A stretch of 64,000 nt of DNA from Modestobacter lapidis (GCA_019779905.1 JABAKE010000004.1:62001-126000), one strand, 5' to 3'. Positions 1 through 9,615 are shown, counted from the stretch's first letter. Made by a program: numbers and translations. The notes: generated by a model from the sequence alone, not told the origin.

Positions 1-209
1 GCGTTGCGCCGCTGCACCCGCTGCCGGTTGTCCTGACGGGCCGCCGCCGCCTTCGCCGCCTTGTACGCAGGGTGATGCGGCCGGTCGGTGGCCTTTGGAG
101 TGGCGCCCCGACCGGCCAGCGAGCGGCGGTTCTTGCCCCCGGTTCCGGCGGTGGCGCCCTTCTTGCTCGTGCCGCTCGTGCGGCCCCGTCGTTGGCTGTT
201 GCCGGCCAT
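1..209 (-). CDS. rlmB: 23S rRNA 2'-O-methyltransferase RlmB, N-terminal part
   Basis: Only the first 69 codons lie in the window; the gene runs off the left edge. The visible protein starts [10 protein letters not shown] and is extremely rich in Lys, Arg, Gly and Ala ([12 protein letters not shown], then [12 protein letters not shown]). This is the typical disordered basic leader of actinobacterial RlmB, which methylates the ribose of G2251 in 23S rRNA; the SpoU methyltransferase domain itself is not visible. The ATG overlaps the cysS stop by one base (TGATG), so the gene is probably translated with cysS as the last known member of the ispD-ispF-cysS-rlmB operon. The call rests on leader composition and on the usual cysS-rlmB order. 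Confidence 0.8.
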   Translation of the reverse strand, partial: MAGNSQRRGRTSGTSKKGATAGTGGKNRRSLAGRGATPKATDRPHHPAYKAAKAAAARQDNRQRVQRRN

Positions 210-1609
210 CAGGTCAGCTCCCATCGTGTGCCCTGGGATGTGTCCTCGACCTGCACGCCCAGGGCGCCGAGCTGGTTCCGGATCGCGTCAGCCGACGCGT
301 AGTCCTTGCGGGCCCGGGCCGCCGCGCGCTGTTCCAGCGCGAGGGCCACCAGGCCGTCGGTCACCGCGGGAAGCCGGGAGTCGCTGCCGCCGGCGGCCCA
401 CTGCGGGTCCAGCGGATCCAGGCCGAGCACGCCCAGCATCGCGCGGACCGAGCCCAGCGCGCCGGCCACCGCCCGGTCGTCGCCGGCAGCGAGGGCGGTG
501 TTGCCCTCCCGGACCGTCTCGTGCACGGCCGCGACCGCCGCCGGCGTGCCGAGGTCGTCGTCCATGGCGTTGCTGAAGTCGGCGCACAGCACGCGGGCCC
601 CGGCGTCCGCCCCCACCCGCTCGGCCGCCCTGCGCACGAAGGACTCCAGCCGCCGGTAGGCGGTCCCCGCCTCCTCGAGCGCAACCTCGGTGAACTCGAT
701 CGTCGAGCGGTAGTGCGGGGCCACGAGGTAGTAGCGCAGCTCGACCGGCCGCACCCGCCGCACGACCTCGTCGACCAGCGCCGTGTTGCCCAGCGACTTG
801 CTCATCTTCTCACCGCCCATGGTGACCCAGCCGTTGTGCAGCCAGTAGCGGGCGAACCCGTCGCCGGCCGCCTGCGACTGGGCGCGCTCGTTCTCGTGGT
901 GCGGAAAGCGCAGGTCGAGGCCGCCGCCGTGGACGTCGAACTCGGGGCCGAGGTACTTCTCGGCCATCGCCGAGCACTCCAGGTGCCAGCCCGGACGCCC
1001 CCTGCCCCACGGCGTGGGCCAGGCAGCGGTCGCCGGCTCGTCGGGCTTGGCGGCCTTCCACAGTGCGAAGTCACGGGGGTCGCGCTTGCGCTCGTCGGTC
1101 GCGGTGTCGGCGGCCGGCTGCAGGTCGCCCAGCTTCTGGCCGGTGAGCTCGCCGTACCCGGGGAACGAGCCGACGTCGAAGTAGACGTCGCCGCCGACGG
1201 CGTAGGCGTGCCCACCGGCGACGAGCCGCTCGATCAGCTCGACCATCTCCGGCACGTGGCCGGTGGCGCGCGGCTCGTAGGTGGGCGGCAGCGTGCCGAG
1301 CACCTCGTAGGCCCGGGTGGCGGCCCGCTCGTTCTCGTAGGCCCAGGCCCACCAGGGCACCCCCGCCGCGGCGGCCTTGGTGAGGATTTTGTCGTCGACG
1401 TCGGTGACGTTGCGGACGTAGGTGACCTCGGAGCCGGTGTGCAGCAGCCAGCGGCGCAGCACGTCGAAGGCGAGGGCGAACCGGACGTGCCCGATGTGCG
1501 GGGGGCCCTGCACGGTCAGCCCGCAGACGTACATGGAGACCTGCCCTGCACGCAGGGGTGTGAAGTCGCGCACGGCACGTGCGGCCGTGTCGTACAGGCG
1601 GAGGCTCAC
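209..1609 (-). CDS. cysS: cysteinyl-tRNA synthetase
   Basis: Class I aminoacyl-tRNA synthetase that charges tRNA-Cys in the cytoplasm. With the GTG at 1609 it has 466 residues, the normal CysRS length. Visible features are the HIGH motif (residues 38-41, in GPPHIGH) preceded by the zinc-binding Cys29, a zinc-site region HLECS, the KMSKS motif near residue 266 and a C-terminal helical domain. The complete C-terminal half argues against the paralogue MshC, which is shorter. The GTG overlaps the ispF stop by four bases (GTGA), which fixes the start; the longer reading frame upstream is only the complement of ispF. The downstream rlmB ATG overlaps the cysS stop. Confidence 0.96.
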   Translation of the reverse strand: MSLRLYDTAARAVRDFTPLRAGQVSMYVCGLTVQGPPHIGHVRFALAFDVLRRWLLHTGSEVTYVRNVTDVDDKILTKAAAAGVPWWAWAYENERAATRAYEVLGTLPPTYEPRATGHVPEMVELIERLVAGGHAYAVGGDVYFDVGSFPGYGELTGQKLGDLQPAADTATDERKRDPRDFALWKAAKPDEPATAAWPTPWGRGRPGWHLECSAMAEKYLGPEFDVHGGGLDLRFPHHENERAQSQAAGDGFARYWLHNGWVTMGGEKMSKSLGNTALVDEVVRRVRPVELRYYLVAPHYRSTIEFTEVALEEAGTAYRRLESFVRRAAERVGADAGARVLCADFSNAMDDDLGTPAAVAAVHETVREGNTALAAGDDRAVAGALGSVRAMLGVLGLDPLDPQWAAGGSDSRLPAVTDGLVALALEQRAAARARKDYASADAIRNQLGALGVQVEDTSQGTRWELT

Positions 1610-2115
1610 TGCGCGGAGTCTACGGGCGCGGGCGGAGTGGCCCGGACCACGAGCGCGGTGGCCACCGCGGCCCGCCCCTCCCCCCGCCCGGTCAGGCCCA
1701 GCCCGTCGGTGGTGGTGGCGGTGACGCTCACCGGAGCGCCGAGGGCGGCCGACAGCGCCGCCTCGGCCTCGGCCCGGCGGGGCGCCACCTTCGGGGTGTT
1801 GCCGATCAGCTGGACCGCGGCGTTGCCTACCTCCCAGCCGGCCTCGGCGAGCACCTCGCGGACGTGCACCAGCACCGCTGCCCCGCGGGCGCCCGCCCAG
1901 CGGGGATCGTCGGTGCCCAGGAGGCCGCCGATGTCGCCCAGCCCGGCAGCGGACAGCACCGCGTCGGTGAGGGCATGCGCGGCGACGTCGCCGTCGGAGT
2001 GGCCGGCGCAGCCGTCGGCGCCGGGCCACTCCAGCCCGGCCAGCCAGCAGGGGCGGCCGGCCTCGACCGGGTGCACGTCGGTACCGATGCCCACCCGCGG
2101 GAGTGGCGCTGTCAT
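1606..2115 (-). CDS. ispF: 2-C-methyl-D-erythritol 2,4-cyclodiphosphate synthase
   Basis: Catalyses ring closure of CDP-ME 2-phosphate to ME-cPP in the non-mevalonate (MEP) isoprenoid pathway. The 169-residue protein is of family length. It begins with the metal-binding GIGTDVHP signature (residues 9-16), has [15 protein letters not shown] with the second histidine ligand, and ends with the [14 protein letters not shown] substrate loop. Its ATG overlaps the ispD stop by four bases and its stop overlaps the cysS GTG by four, so ispD, ispF, cysS and rlmB form one translationally coupled operon. This order is common in Actinobacteria. Confidence 0.97.
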   Translation of the reverse strand: MTAPLPRVGIGTDVHPVEAGRPCWLAGLEWPGADGCAGHSDGDVAAHALTDAVLSAAGLGDIGGLLGTDDPRWAGARGAAVLVHVREVLAEAGWEVGNAAVQLIGNTPKVAPRRAEAEAALSAALGAPVSVTATTTDGLGLTGRGEGRAAVATALVVRATPPAPVDSAQ

Positions 2116-2801
2116 GAAATCTCCCCGGAGAGCTGCAGCTCGGCGAGCGCGAGGTCATGGGCGACGGTGATCTTCGCGGCCCGCTCGTCGCCGGCCACCG
2201 TGTGCACCGCGACGCCGGCGGCGCGGACCACCGAGGCGTCATCGGTGTACGCCGCAGCGGTGCCGGACACCCGCCCGTAGGCGGCCACCAGGGTCGCCCG
2301 GTCGAAGCCCTGGGGCGTCTGCACCCGGCGCAGCGGGGCGCGGGGCACGTCGGCGGTGACGCGGCCGTCGTCGTCCACCACGACCGTCGTGTCCACGACC
2401 GGCAGCACCGGGACGACGGCGTCCGCACCGGCGGCGAGGGCCTCGAGAACCCGGGCGACGACCGCCGGCGGGGTCAGCGGGCGGGCGGCGTCGTGCACCA
2501 GGACGGCGGTGCGGTCGGTCCCGTCGGCGTGCTCGCGCGCCGCGGCGAGCGCCGCGCGGACCGACGCGGTGCGGGTGTCGCCACCGACGACGACGTGCAC
2601 GCCGGCGGGCAGGACGTCGGTGAAGGCGGCGCGCTGCGGCGCGGGGACGGCGACGACGACCTCGTCCACCCCTCCGACGTGCAGCGCGTCCACGGCCCAG
2701 CACACCAGGGGCCGGCCACCCAGCCCGACCAGCGCCTTCGGCACGTCCGCCCCCAGACGCAGACCACTCCCGGCCGCTGCGACGATGCCGACAGCGTGCA
2801 C
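2112..2801 (-). CDS. ispD: 2-C-methyl-D-erythritol 4-phosphate cytidylyltransferase
   Basis: Transfers CMP from CTP to MEP, the step before IspE in the MEP pathway. The 229-residue protein starts at a GTG and shows the nucleotide-binding loop [10 protein letters not shown] (residues 8-17) followed by PKAL, then [11 protein letters not shown] (the conserved HDAARP motif) and RVQTPQGF. These are the IspD catalytic signatures. The stop overlaps ispF by four bases. The gene follows carD after only 53 bp, so it may be cotranscribed with it, as in mycobacteria where carD, ispD and ispF are adjacent. Confidence 0.97.
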   Translation of the reverse strand: MHAVGIVAAAGSGLRLGADVPKALVGLGGRPLVCWAVDALHVGGVDEVVVAVPAPQRAAFTDVLPAGVHVVVGGDTRTASVRAALAAAREHADGTDRTAVLVHDAARPLTPPAVVARVLEALAAGADAVVPVLPVVDTTVVVDDDGRVTADVPRAPLRRVQTPQGFDRATLVAAYGRVSGTAAAYTDDASVVRAAGVAVHTVAGDERAAKITVAHDLALAELQLSGEIS

Positions 2802-2854
2802 GGGAGTGGTCCGGCGATCTCTGGGGTGGAACGCAGTGCTCAGGGGGGCCCTGA

Positions 2855-3337
2855 TCAGCTGGCCAGGACCTCGTCGAGGAGGACCTCGGCCTTGTCCTCG
2901 TTGGTGCCCTCGGCGAGCGCGAGCTCGCTGACCAGGATCTGCCGTGCCTTCGAGAGCATCCGCTTCTCGCCGGCCGACAGGCCGCGGTCCTTGTCGCGGC
3001 GCCAGAGGTCGCGCACGACCTCGGCCACCTTGTTCACGTCACCGGAGGCCAGCTTCTCGAGGTTGGCCTTGTAACGCCGCGACCAGTTGGTCGGCTCCTC
3101 GGTGTGGGGGGCACGTAGCACCTCGAAGACCTTGTTCAGGCCCTCCTGACCGACGACGTCACGGACGCCGACGATCTCCGCGTTGTCCGCCGGGACGCGC
3201 ACCGTCAGGTCGCCCTGGGCGACCTTGAGCACGAGGTAGCGCTTCTCGACACCCTTGATCGTCCGCTGCTCGATGGCCTCGATGAGCGCAGCGCCGTGGT
3301 GCGGGTAGACAACGGTCTCGCCAACAGTGAAACCCAT
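2855..3337 (-). CDS. carD: CarD-family RNA polymerase-binding transcription regulator
   Basis: Essential actinobacterial regulator that binds the RNA polymerase beta subunit and stabilises open promoter complexes, mainly at rRNA promoters. The 160-residue protein has the N-terminal RNAP-interacting Tudor-like domain (about residues 1-60, beginning [15 protein letters not shown]) and a helical C-terminal DNA-binding domain with the conserved Trp85 in TNWSRRYK, which in mycobacterial CarD wedges the minor groove at the -10 element. An AAAGGGG ribosome-binding site lies about 10 bases upstream of the ATG. It heads the minus strand and is divergent from the prenyltransferase gene. Confidence 0.97.
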   Translation of the reverse strand: MGFTVGETVVYPHHGAALIEAIEQRTIKGVEKRYLVLKVAQGDLTVRVPADNAEIVGVRDVVGQEGLNKVFEVLRAPHTEEPTNWSRRYKANLEKLASGDVNKVAEVVRDLWRRDKDRGLSAGEKRMLSKARQILVSELALAEGTNEDKAEVLLDEVLAS

Positions 3338-3468
3338 GTGTGTGTAACCCCTTTCGCTCAGTCCAGGTTACCACGGAAGAATGCCTCCCGGCTCGTCCAA
3401 GTCCGGCAAAAGTGCAGGTCAGCGGCCCGATCGAGGTCAGGCGGGGGGTTGACAGGGAGGTGGTCGGT

Positions 3469-4329
3469 GTGCGTGGCGGCACTCGTGGCGGCCGGGCCGG
3501 TGCCCCGGCGACCCTGCTGGCCCTGGCCCGGGCGACCCACCTGGGGCCCGCGCTGGCGGTGAGCCTGGTGGCGGTCCTGCTGGCCGCTGCCGCCGGCGTG
3601 GGCGCCGGGCGCACCGTGCTGCTCGGGTTCGCCGTGCTCACCGGCCAGGCCTCGATCGGCTGGAGCAACGACTGGATCGACGCCGACCGCGACCTCGCCG
3701 TCGGTCGAGCCGACAAACCGGTGGTCCAGGGCGTGCTGACCCCCGCCCTGCTGCGGACGGCGGCGCTGGCCTCGGCGGCGCTCAGCATCGCGCTGTCCCT
3801 GCTGCTGGGGGTGGTCCCCGGCCTGCTGCTGCTGGTGCTCGTGGCCAGCGGCTGGGCCTACAACGCCGGCCTGAAGCGCACCGCGGCCTCCCCGTTGCCC
3901 TACCTGACCGGCTTCGGGTCCCTGCCGGCCGGCGTGGTGGCCGCCGCCCCGGGGGCACCGGGCGCGCCCTGGTGGCTGATCGCCGCGGGCGCCGCGCTGG
4001 GCGGCGCGGCGCATGTGGCCAACGTGGCACCCGACGTCGCCGACGACCTGGCCACCGGTGTGCGCGGGCTGCCGCACCGGGTGGGGGCGACGCCCTCGGC
4101 GGTGGCCGGAGCGCTGCTGCTGGGTGCGGCCACCCTGCTGCTGGTCATCGGCCCGGACGGCTCCCCGGGCGCCCTCGGCTGGGTGGCGGTGGCGCTGGCC
4201 GTGCCGGCCGTCGTCCTCGCGGCACTGGCCGGCAGCCCACGCTGGCGGCGGGCGGCCTTCCCCGCGGTGCTGCTGCTGACCGTGCTGGACGTCGTCCTGC
4301 TGCTGCTCGGCGGCGGCTCCCTGAGCTGA
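3469..4329 (+). CDS. UbiA-family prenyltransferase
   Basis: Integral membrane prenyltransferase of the UbiA superfamily, about 286 residues, with eight to nine hydrophobic segments. It carries the first Asp-rich motif NDWIDADRD (about residues 67-75), which binds Mg-prenyl diphosphate, and a second acidic motif DVADD (about 189-193). I chose the GTG at 3469 because GGGAGG precedes it by eight bases; the open frame extends to 3340 but would overlap the carD promoter region. The aromatic acceptor (benzoate, quinone precursor or other) cannot be told from the sequence. It is inserted between carD and the lpqE-radA-disA block, where mycobacteria have no such gene. Confidence 0.85.
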   Translation: MRGGTRGGRAGAPATLLALARATHLGPALAVSLVAVLLAAAAGVGAGRTVLLGFAVLTGQASIGWSNDWIDADRDLAVGRADKPVVQGVLTPALLRTAALASAALSIALSLLLGVVPGLLLLVLVASGWAYNAGLKRTAASPLPYLTGFGSLPAGVVAAAPGAPGAPWWLIAAGAALGGAAHVANVAPDVADDLATGVRGLPHRVGATPSAVAGALLLGAATLLLVIGPDGSPGALGWVAVALAVPAVVLAALAGSPRWRRAAFPAVLLLTVLDVVLLLLGGGSLS

Positions 4330-4463
4330 CGTCCCACGCCGGGCGACCGCCGCGGGACTCCCCGACCCCGCCTCCCAGCGGGCACCGGGGATCGACCGTT
4401 ACGCTCGTCGCGTCTCAGGCCACCCCTTCCCGCGGTGGCCGGCACGTCCTGGAGGTCGACGCT

Positions 4464-5063
4464 GTGAACCGCGCCCTGCGCGCTGCCGCGATGAGTGTCC
4501 TGCTGCTCTCGCCGGTCGCCCTCACCGCCTGCAGCGCCGGCCAGGTCGCCCAGACCGCCGAGCAGGACCGGGACCAGTCCGGCGGGACCGCCACCGTGGG
4601 CGACCTCACCATCCGGGACGCCCAGCTGGCCTACCCGCCCAGCGGTGAGCACGCCGCCGGCAGCGACCCCCGGCTGATCGTGGCCGTCTCCAACACCGGC
4701 CAGGAGGACGACACCCTCCTGGACATCACCGGCGAGGGCTTCGCGTCCGCAGAGCTGGTCGGCAGCGCCGCGACGCCGGCCCCCGCGGGCACGCCGGCGT
4801 CGACCGGCCTCGACATCCCGATCCCGGCCGGGAGCACCGTCTTCATCGGCGGCGAGGGCCCGGCCGTCGCCCTCACCGACCTCGACGAGCCGCTCACCGT
4901 GGGGCAGGCCCTCGACGTGACGATGAGCTTCGAGGAGGCCGGCGACATCGAGGTCAGCGTCCTGGTCGACACGCCGACCCGCGACCTGCCGCGGGGCGAC
5001 GCCTTCGACTTCCACGAGGAAGAGGGCGGCGAAGGGCACTCGGGCGGCAGCGCCTCCGAGTGA
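4464..5063 (+). CDS. lpqE: LpqE-like secreted lipoprotein
   Basis: A 199-residue exported lipoprotein. The signal peptide ends in the lipobox LTAC with the lipidated cysteine at residue 23. The mature part is a beta-rich domain (GDLTIRDAQLAYPPSG, then LIVAVSNTGQEDDTLLDITG) followed by a Gly/Glu/His-rich tail (DFHEEEGGEGHSGG) that could bind metal. GGAGG lies eight bases before the GTG start. Its position directly upstream of radA and disA matches mycobacterial lpqE, and the fold resembles PCu(A)C copper chaperones, but the Met/His copper motif is not clearly present. Name by position and architecture; function unknown. Confidence 0.75.
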   Translation: MNRALRAAAMSVLLLSPVALTACSAGQVAQTAEQDRDQSGGTATVGDLTIRDAQLAYPPSGEHAAGSDPRLIVAVSNTGQEDDTLLDITGEGFASAELVGSAATPAPAGTPASTGLDIPIPAGSTVFIGGEGPAVALTDLDEPLTVGQALDVTMSFEEAGDIEVSVLVDTPTRDLPRGDAFDFHEEEGGEGHSGGSASE

Positions 5064-5118
5064 GCCGGCTGCCCGGCTCCCGGGCGGAACTGTCGTACCT
5101 TCCCGGCACGATCGCCCG

Positions 5119-6483
5119 GTGCCCCCGTCCGTGAAATCAGCCCGTCCCGCGCACCGCTGCACCGAATGCGGCTACACCGCCGCCAAGTGGGTCGGCCGCT
5201 GCCCCGAGTGCCAGACCTGGGGGAGCATCACCGAGGTCGGCGTCATCGCCTCCCCGCTGCGCGCGGTCAGCGCCGGCCCGGTCAGCGCCAAGGCCCGGCC
5301 CATCGCCCAGATCGAGCTGGCCGGGGCGCGGGCGGTGCCCACCGGCATCGACGAGTTCGACCGGGTGCTCGGCGGCGGGCTCGTGCCCGGGGCGGTCCTG
5401 CTCGTCGCCGGTGAGCCCGGGGTGGGCAAGTCCACGCTGCTGCTGGAGGTCGCCCACCGGGTCGCCGCCCGCAACGGCCCCACTCTCGTCGTCTCGGGCG
5501 AGGAGTCGGCCGCCCAGGTCCGGCTGCGCGCCGAGCGCATCGGCGCGCTGCACGACGAGCTGTACCTCGCCGCCGAGACCGAACTGGGCGCCGTCCTATC
5601 CCACGTCGAGGACGTCAACCCCTCGCTGCTCGTGCTCGACAGCGTGCAGACCGTCCGCTCCCCGGCAGTCGACGGCACCGACGGCGGCGCCACGCAGGTC
5701 CGCGCCGTGGCCAGCGCGCTCTCGGCGGTGGCCAAGGGCCGGGGCATGACCACCATCCTCGTCGGCCACGTCACCAAGGACGGCGCGATCGCCGGCCCCC
5801 GGGCCCTGGAGCACCTGGTCGACGTCGTGCTGTCCTTCGACGGCGAGCGGCACTCCACCCTGCGGATGGTGCGGGCGACGAAGAACCGCTTCGGCCCCGC
5901 CGATGAGATCGGCTGCTTCGAGATCGGCGACAACGGCGTGATCGGCGTCCCCGACCCCTCCCACCTGTTCGTCTCCCGCCGGTCGGCCCCGGTGCCGGGC
6001 AGCTGCGTCACGGTGACCATGGAAGGCAGCCGTCCCCTGCTGGCCGAGGTGCAGGCGCTGGTCGCCACCTCCGGCGGCGGCGGCTCACCGCGCCGCGCGG
6101 TGAGCGGGCTGGACTCCCAGCGGGTGGCGATGGTCAACGCCGTCGTGGAGCGCCGCGGCGGGGTCAAGCTGGCCGAGGCCGACGTCTTCGCCGCCTCGGT
6201 GGGCGGGGTGCGGATCGTCGAGCCGGCCGCCGACCTGGCGCTGGCGCTGGCCATCGCATCGGCGGCCAAGGACCGCCCACTGCCGCAGGGGGTGGTCGCC
6301 ATCGGCGAGGTGGGCCTGTCCGGCGAGATCCGGCGGGTGGGTGGCACCGGCCGCCGGCTGGCCGAGGCAGCGCGCCAGGGCTACACCGCCGCCCTCGTGC
6401 CGGAGGACGCCGGCCCGGCGCCCAAGGGCATGCGCCTGCTCGAGGTTCCCGACCTGGGAACGGCGTTCGCCCGGCTGTGGTGA
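5119..6483 (+). CDS. radA: DNA repair ATPase RadA (Sms)
   Basis: RecA-like branch-migration helicase acting in recombinational repair. The 454-residue protein has an N-terminal C4 zinc finger (CTECG ... CPECQTWG, about residues 14-33), a RecA-type ATPase with Walker A GEPGVGKST (near 98-106), the RadA-specific KNRFG motif (near 253) and a C-terminal Lon-protease-like domain without the catalytic dyad. The GTG at 5119 is used; the in-frame GTG at 5131 is an equally possible start because RadA usually begins only a few residues before the zinc finger. It is followed by disA, the typical partner. Confidence 0.96.
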   Translation: MPPSVKSARPAHRCTECGYTAAKWVGRCPECQTWGSITEVGVIASPLRAVSAGPVSAKARPIAQIELAGARAVPTGIDEFDRVLGGGLVPGAVLLVAGEPGVGKSTLLLEVAHRVAARNGPTLVVSGEESAAQVRLRAERIGALHDELYLAAETELGAVLSHVEDVNPSLLVLDSVQTVRSPAVDGTDGGATQVRAVASALSAVAKGRGMTTILVGHVTKDGAIAGPRALEHLVDVVLSFDGERHSTLRMVRATKNRFGPADEIGCFEIGDNGVIGVPDPSHLFVSRRSAPVPGSCVTVTMEGSRPLLAEVQALVATSGGGGSPRRAVSGLDSQRVAMVNAVVERRGGVKLAEADVFAASVGGVRIVEPAADLALALAIASAAKDRPLPQGVVAIGEVGLSGEIRRVGGTGRRLAEAARQGYTAALVPEDAGPAPKGMRLLEVPDLGTAFARLW

Positions 6484-6548
6484 CCGGTCGACCACCTCCC
6501 GGCGCCGCGGCCGCCCCCCGAGGTCGCCGGCCACCTGCCCGCGGCACG

Positions 6549-6554
6549 TAGGAT
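6549..6554 (+). promoter_or_regulatory. possible -10 element of disA
   Basis: TAGGAT matches the actinobacterial TANNNT consensus and lies 35 bases before the disA GTG, inside the 105-bp radA-disA gap. No convincing -35 hexamer is visible, so this is a weak call. Confidence 0.3.
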
Positions 6555-6588
6555 CAGCACCCGTACCGCCCGACCGTCAGGAGCGCTC

Positions 6589-7668
6589 GTGCCCCCCGCC
6601 GTGGACCCAGAGGTCGCCCTGCGGGAGCTGCTGGGCCGGATCGCCCCCGGCACCGCCCTGCGCGACGGGCTCGAGCGCATCCTCGCCGGGCGCACCGGCG
6701 CCCTGATCGTGCTCGGCTACGACCGGGTGGTCGAGTCGATCTGCACCGGTGGGTTCGCCCTGGACGTCGCCCTGTCGGCGACCCGGCTGCGCGAGCTGGC
6801 CAAGATGGACGGCGCGGTGATCGTCTCCTACGACGGCACCCGCATCGTCCGCGCCGGCGTCCACCTGATGCCCGACCCGACCATCCCCACCGATGAATCC
6901 GGCACCCGTCACCGCACCGCCGAGCGGGTGGCGCTGCAGACCGGCTTCCCGGTGATCTCGGTCAGCCAGTCGATGCACATCATCTCCGTGTACGTGGCCG
7001 GGCGCAGGTACACCCTGGAGCACCCCACCACGATCCTGGCGCGGGCCAACCAGGCGCTGGCCGCACTGGAGCGCTACAAGCTCCGGCTGGACGAGGTGGC
7101 CAGCACGCTGTCGGCGCTGGAGATCGAGGACCTGGTCACGGTGCGCGACGCGATGAGCGTCAGCCAGCGCCTGGAGATGGTCCGCCGGATCGCCGACGAG
7201 ATCGAGGGCTTCGTCGTCGAGCTCGGCACCGACTGCCGGTTGCTCGCCCTGCAGCTGGACGAGATGCTGGCCGGCGTCGAGGAGGACCGTGGGCTGCTGG
7301 TGCGCGACTACCTGCCGGGTGGTCGGCGCCGCACCGGCGAGGAGGTCCTGGCCGACCTGCGGGCGCTGACGGCCACCGAGCTGCTCGACCTGTCCGCGGT
7401 GTCCCGCTGCTACGGCCTGCCCACCTCCCCCGACGCGCTGGACTCCCCGGTCAGCCCGCGCGGGTACCGGCTGCTGGCCCGCGTCCCCCGGCTGCCCGCC
7501 GGGATCATCGACCGGCTGGTCGCCCACTTCGGCGGGCTGCAGAAGCTGCTGGCCGCCACCATCGAGGATCTCCTGGCCGTGGAGGGCGTGGGCGAGGCCC
7601 GCGCCCGCGGCATCCGGGAGGGCCTGTCCCGCCTCGCCGAGACGTCCATCCTCGACCGCTACAGCTAG
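6589..7668 (+). CDS. disA: DNA integrity scanning diadenylate cyclase DisA
   Basis: Condenses two ATP into cyclic di-AMP and monitors DNA structure. The 359-residue protein has the DAC domain with the catalytic DGA motif (residues 74-76) and RHR motif (107-109, in TRHRTAE), a central helical linker, and a C-terminal helix-hairpin-helix DNA-binding domain ([35 protein letters not shown]). AGGAGCG lies just before the GTG. All catalytic motifs are intact. The upstream neighbour radA encodes the protein that inhibits DisA in mycobacteria and Bacillus. Cyclic di-AMP commonly controls osmolyte and potassium uptake, which may connect it to the OpuC-type transporter at 23397-27106; that link is inference. 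Confidence 0.97.
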   Translation: MPPAVDPEVALRELLGRIAPGTALRDGLERILAGRTGALIVLGYDRVVESICTGGFALDVALSATRLRELAKMDGAVIVSYDGTRIVRAGVHLMPDPTIPTDESGTRHRTAERVALQTGFPVISVSQSMHIISVYVAGRRYTLEHPTTILARANQALAALERYKLRLDEVASTLSALEIEDLVTVRDAMSVSQRLEMVRRIADEIEGFVVELGTDCRLLALQLDEMLAGVEEDRGLLVRDYLPGGRRRTGEEVLADLRALTATELLDLSAVSRCYGLPTSPDALDSPVSPRGYRLLARVPRLPAGIIDRLVAHFGGLQKLLAATIEDLLAVEGVGEARARGIREGLSRLAETSILDRYS

Positions 7669-7722
7669 CACGGGCGAACGTGCGGCGCAGCCGAGGCCAC
7701 GCCCTGCCACACCGCAGGTGCG

Positions 7723-8433
7723 CTATTCGAGCCTGATCGGGGCGTCCCCGCTGGTCTTGGTGTCCAGCCGGCCACGGAGCACGTAGTCCCCGGGAGCGGG
7801 CGTCACCCGGGGAGCAGCGCAGCCCGGCTCGCTGGTCAGCCCGCCCCAGACCAGCGGGAAGATGGCCGCCTCACCGGGCGCCAGTGTCCGGGTGTCGTCG
7901 GTCGCCTCGGGGAAGCAGTCGTTGCTGCCCCAGACCCGGGTACCGCCGCTTTCGAGCAGCACGATCTCCTGCAGGTTCTTGTCGAGCGCGCGCACGCACG
8001 GCACCTCCGACACGTTGGTGACCACCAGGTCCAGCGTCGGCTTGCTGCCCACCGCAACGGGTCCGCCGGGTGGGCGCACCTGAACGGAGATCATGTCGTC
8101 ACTGCACGGTCCCCCGGGCGCCGGCCCGGGCGGCCCCGGTGCCGCGGGCGGCGGTGCCGCCGTCTCCGTCGCCGGTTCGGGACTCGGGGCCACGGTGGGC
8201 ACCTGGACCGAGGCCAGGGAGGGCACGACCTGCTCCAGGGACGGCGGCGCGAGGCTGGGATCGGCCTCGCCGGTCGCGCCGGATGCCACGGAACCTCCGC
8301 CGCCGTCCCGACCGCTCACCGCGACGACGGTGAGCCAGCCGCCACCGGCGAGCACGGCGAGCACGAGCCCGAGCAGGAGGAGACGCCGCCGCCAGTAGAC
8401 GGCGGCAGGCAGCGGGCCGACCGGGTGGAGCAC
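7723..8433 (-). CDS. membrane-anchored extracellular protein (Rv3587c-like position)
   Basis: About 236 residues. After a short basic stretch (YWRRR) there is one transmembrane segment (LLLLGLVLAVLAGGGWLTVVAV), a Pro/Ala/Ser-rich linker with several PAP and PEP repeats, and a C-terminal beta-type extracellular domain with conserved cysteines (PCSDDM, VPCVRAL, NDCFPE, PGCAAP) likely to form two disulfides. The domain resembles actinobacterial DUF4232-like Ig folds. The position, converging on disA and next to mutY, matches the mycobacterial membrane protein Rv3587c. No enzymatic motif seen. The start GTG at 8433 puts the membrane segment near the N-terminus; the frame is open further upstream but that would overlap mutY. 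Confidence 0.7.
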   Translation of the reverse strand: MLHPVGPLPAAVYWRRRLLLLGLVLAVLAGGGWLTVVAVSGRDGGGGSVASGATGEADPSLAPPSLEQVVPSLASVQVPTVAPSPEPATETAAPPPAAPGPPGPAPGGPCSDDMISVQVRPPGGPVAVGSKPTLDLVVTNVSEVPCVRALDKNLQEIVLLESGGTRVWGSNDCFPEATDDTRTLAPGEAAIFPLVWGGLTSEPGCAAPRVTPAPGDYVLRGRLDTKTSGDAPIRLE

Positions 8434-8564
8434 GGACAGGACGCTAACCGTCGGCACGGTTCGCCGTGGCGCGCCACGCCCTGACGGACCTGCCGGGTCG
8501 GACCGGTTCGGTCCCGTCACCCGGCAGGCGCCCGCCCGAGCGGAGGACGGCAGACTGGCAGCCG

Positions 8565-9470
8565 ATGAGCGCCGCCGTCCGCACGCCCCCCGACCCGGCG
8601 GACCCAGCGACGGTGGACGACACCATCGTCGACTGGTACGCCGGGGCGGCCCGCGATCTCCCGTGGCGGGCACCGGGCACCGCCCCCTGGGCAGTACTGG
8701 TCAGCGAGGTGATGCTGCAGCAGACCCCCGTGGCCCGGGTCGAGCCGCGCTGGCGGGAGTGGCTGGCCCGCTGGCCGGCTCCCGCCGACCTGGCCGCCGC
8801 CAGCCCTGCCGAAGTCATCCGCGCCTGGGGGAAGCTCGGCTACCCGCGTCGGGCGCTCCGGCTGCGGGAAGCCGCCGCGGCGATCACCGAGCGGCACGGC
8901 GGCGCCGTCCCGGCCGACGTGGCCGCGCTGGAATCGCTGCCGGGTATCGGCACCTACACCGCCCGCGCGGTCGCCTGCTTCGGGCACGGGCAGCGCCAAC
9001 CGGTGGTGGACACCAACGTGCGCCGGGTGGTGGCCCGGCTGGTGCACGGGAACGCGACGGCCGCTCCCGCGCGATCCAGCGACCTCACCGACATCGCCGC
9101 GCTCACCCCCGATGATCACGACCGGGCGGTGCGGTTCTCCGTAGCGGTGATGGAGCTGGGCGCACTGGTCTGCGTGGCAGGCACGCCACGGTGCGCGCTC
9201 TGCCCGGTTCGTGACCAGTGCGCGTGGCGGCTGGCCGGCTCCCCCGCCGCCACCGGGCCGCCCCGGCGGGTGCAGAGGTACGCCGGCACCGACCGGCAGG
9301 TGCGCGGGCGGCTGCTGGACGTGCTGCGGGGCGCCTCCCAGCCGGTCGCGCCGGCCGAGCTCGACCGGGTGTGGGAGGACGCCGTCCAACGGTCGCGGTG
9401 CCTGAACTCGCTGCTCGCCGACGGCCTCGTCGTCCAGACCGCCGACGGGCGCTTCACGCTGCCCGAGTGA
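8565..9470 (+). CDS. mutY: A/G-specific adenine glycosylase MutY
   Basis: Base-excision repair glycosylase removing adenine mispaired with 8-oxoguanine. With the ATG at 8565 the protein has 301 residues. It shows the catalytic Glu in SEVMLQQTPVARV, the helix-hairpin-helix LPGIGTYTARAVACFG, the catalytic Asp in VVDTNVRRVVARL, and the [4Fe-4S] motif C-x6-C-x2-C-x5-C (CVAGTPRCALCPVRDQC). The usual C-terminal MutT-like domain is absent; a short winged-helix-like tail is present instead, as in other actinobacterial MutY. A GTG at 8466 would add 33 residues of low similarity. A strong terminator follows. Confidence 0.95.
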   Translation: MSAAVRTPPDPADPATVDDTIVDWYAGAARDLPWRAPGTAPWAVLVSEVMLQQTPVARVEPRWREWLARWPAPADLAAASPAEVIRAWGKLGYPRRALRLREAAAAITERHGGAVPADVAALESLPGIGTYTARAVACFGHGQRQPVVDTNVRRVVARLVHGNATAAPARSSDLTDIAALTPDDHDRAVRFSVAVMELGALVCVAGTPRCALCPVRDQCAWRLAGSPAATGPPRRVQRYAGTDRQVRGRLLDVLRGASQPVAPAELDRVWEDAVQRSRCLNSLLADGLVVQTADGRFTLPE

Positions 9471-9490
9471 CGGAGGACCACCACGCTGTC

Positions 9491-9547
9491 GATCATCGGC
9501 ATGTGGCTGCCGGCCACGCCGGTGGAAGCAGCCATTCGCCGATGATC
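9491..9547. repeat. 57-bp imperfect palindrome downstream of mutY
   Basis: The outer arms GATCATCGGC (9491-9500) and GCCGATGATC (9538-9547) are a perfect 10-bp inverted repeat. Inside, TGGCTGC (9504-9510) pairs with GCAGCCA (9528-9534) across a symmetric 3x3 internal loop, and the tip holds CCGG ... CCGG. It could fold as one long hairpin in RNA from either strand. It lies 20 bp after the mutY stop and 23 bp before the rho-independent terminator. Confidence 0.7.
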
Positions 9548-9569
9548 ACCGTCGGCTCCGGGCACGACG

Positions 9570-9608
9570 AAGGGCCGCCGCCCGCTCGATGAGCGGGCGG
9601 CGGCCCTT
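9570..9608. terminator. bidirectional terminator between mutY and clpC
   Basis: A perfect 18-bp inverted repeat: the left arm at 9570-9587 starts AAGGGCCGCC, the right arm at 9591-9608 ends GGCGGCCCTT, with a 3-nt loop. The A/T ends give short T-tracts in both directions. It lies between the convergent mutY (plus) and clpC (minus) genes. Confidence 0.85.
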
Positions 9609-9615
9609 GTCAACC

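Noticed and set aside
209-1609. MshC (mycothiol ligase) instead of cysteinyl-tRNA synthetase
   Set aside because: The protein keeps the complete C-terminal region and the 466-residue length of CysS, and its place beside ispF and rlmB is that of cysS.
3340-3468. Extended N-terminus of the UbiA-type prenyltransferase
   Set aside because: The extra residues are not membrane-like, overlap the carD promoter region, and a GTG with a good ribosome-binding site at 3469 gives the family length.
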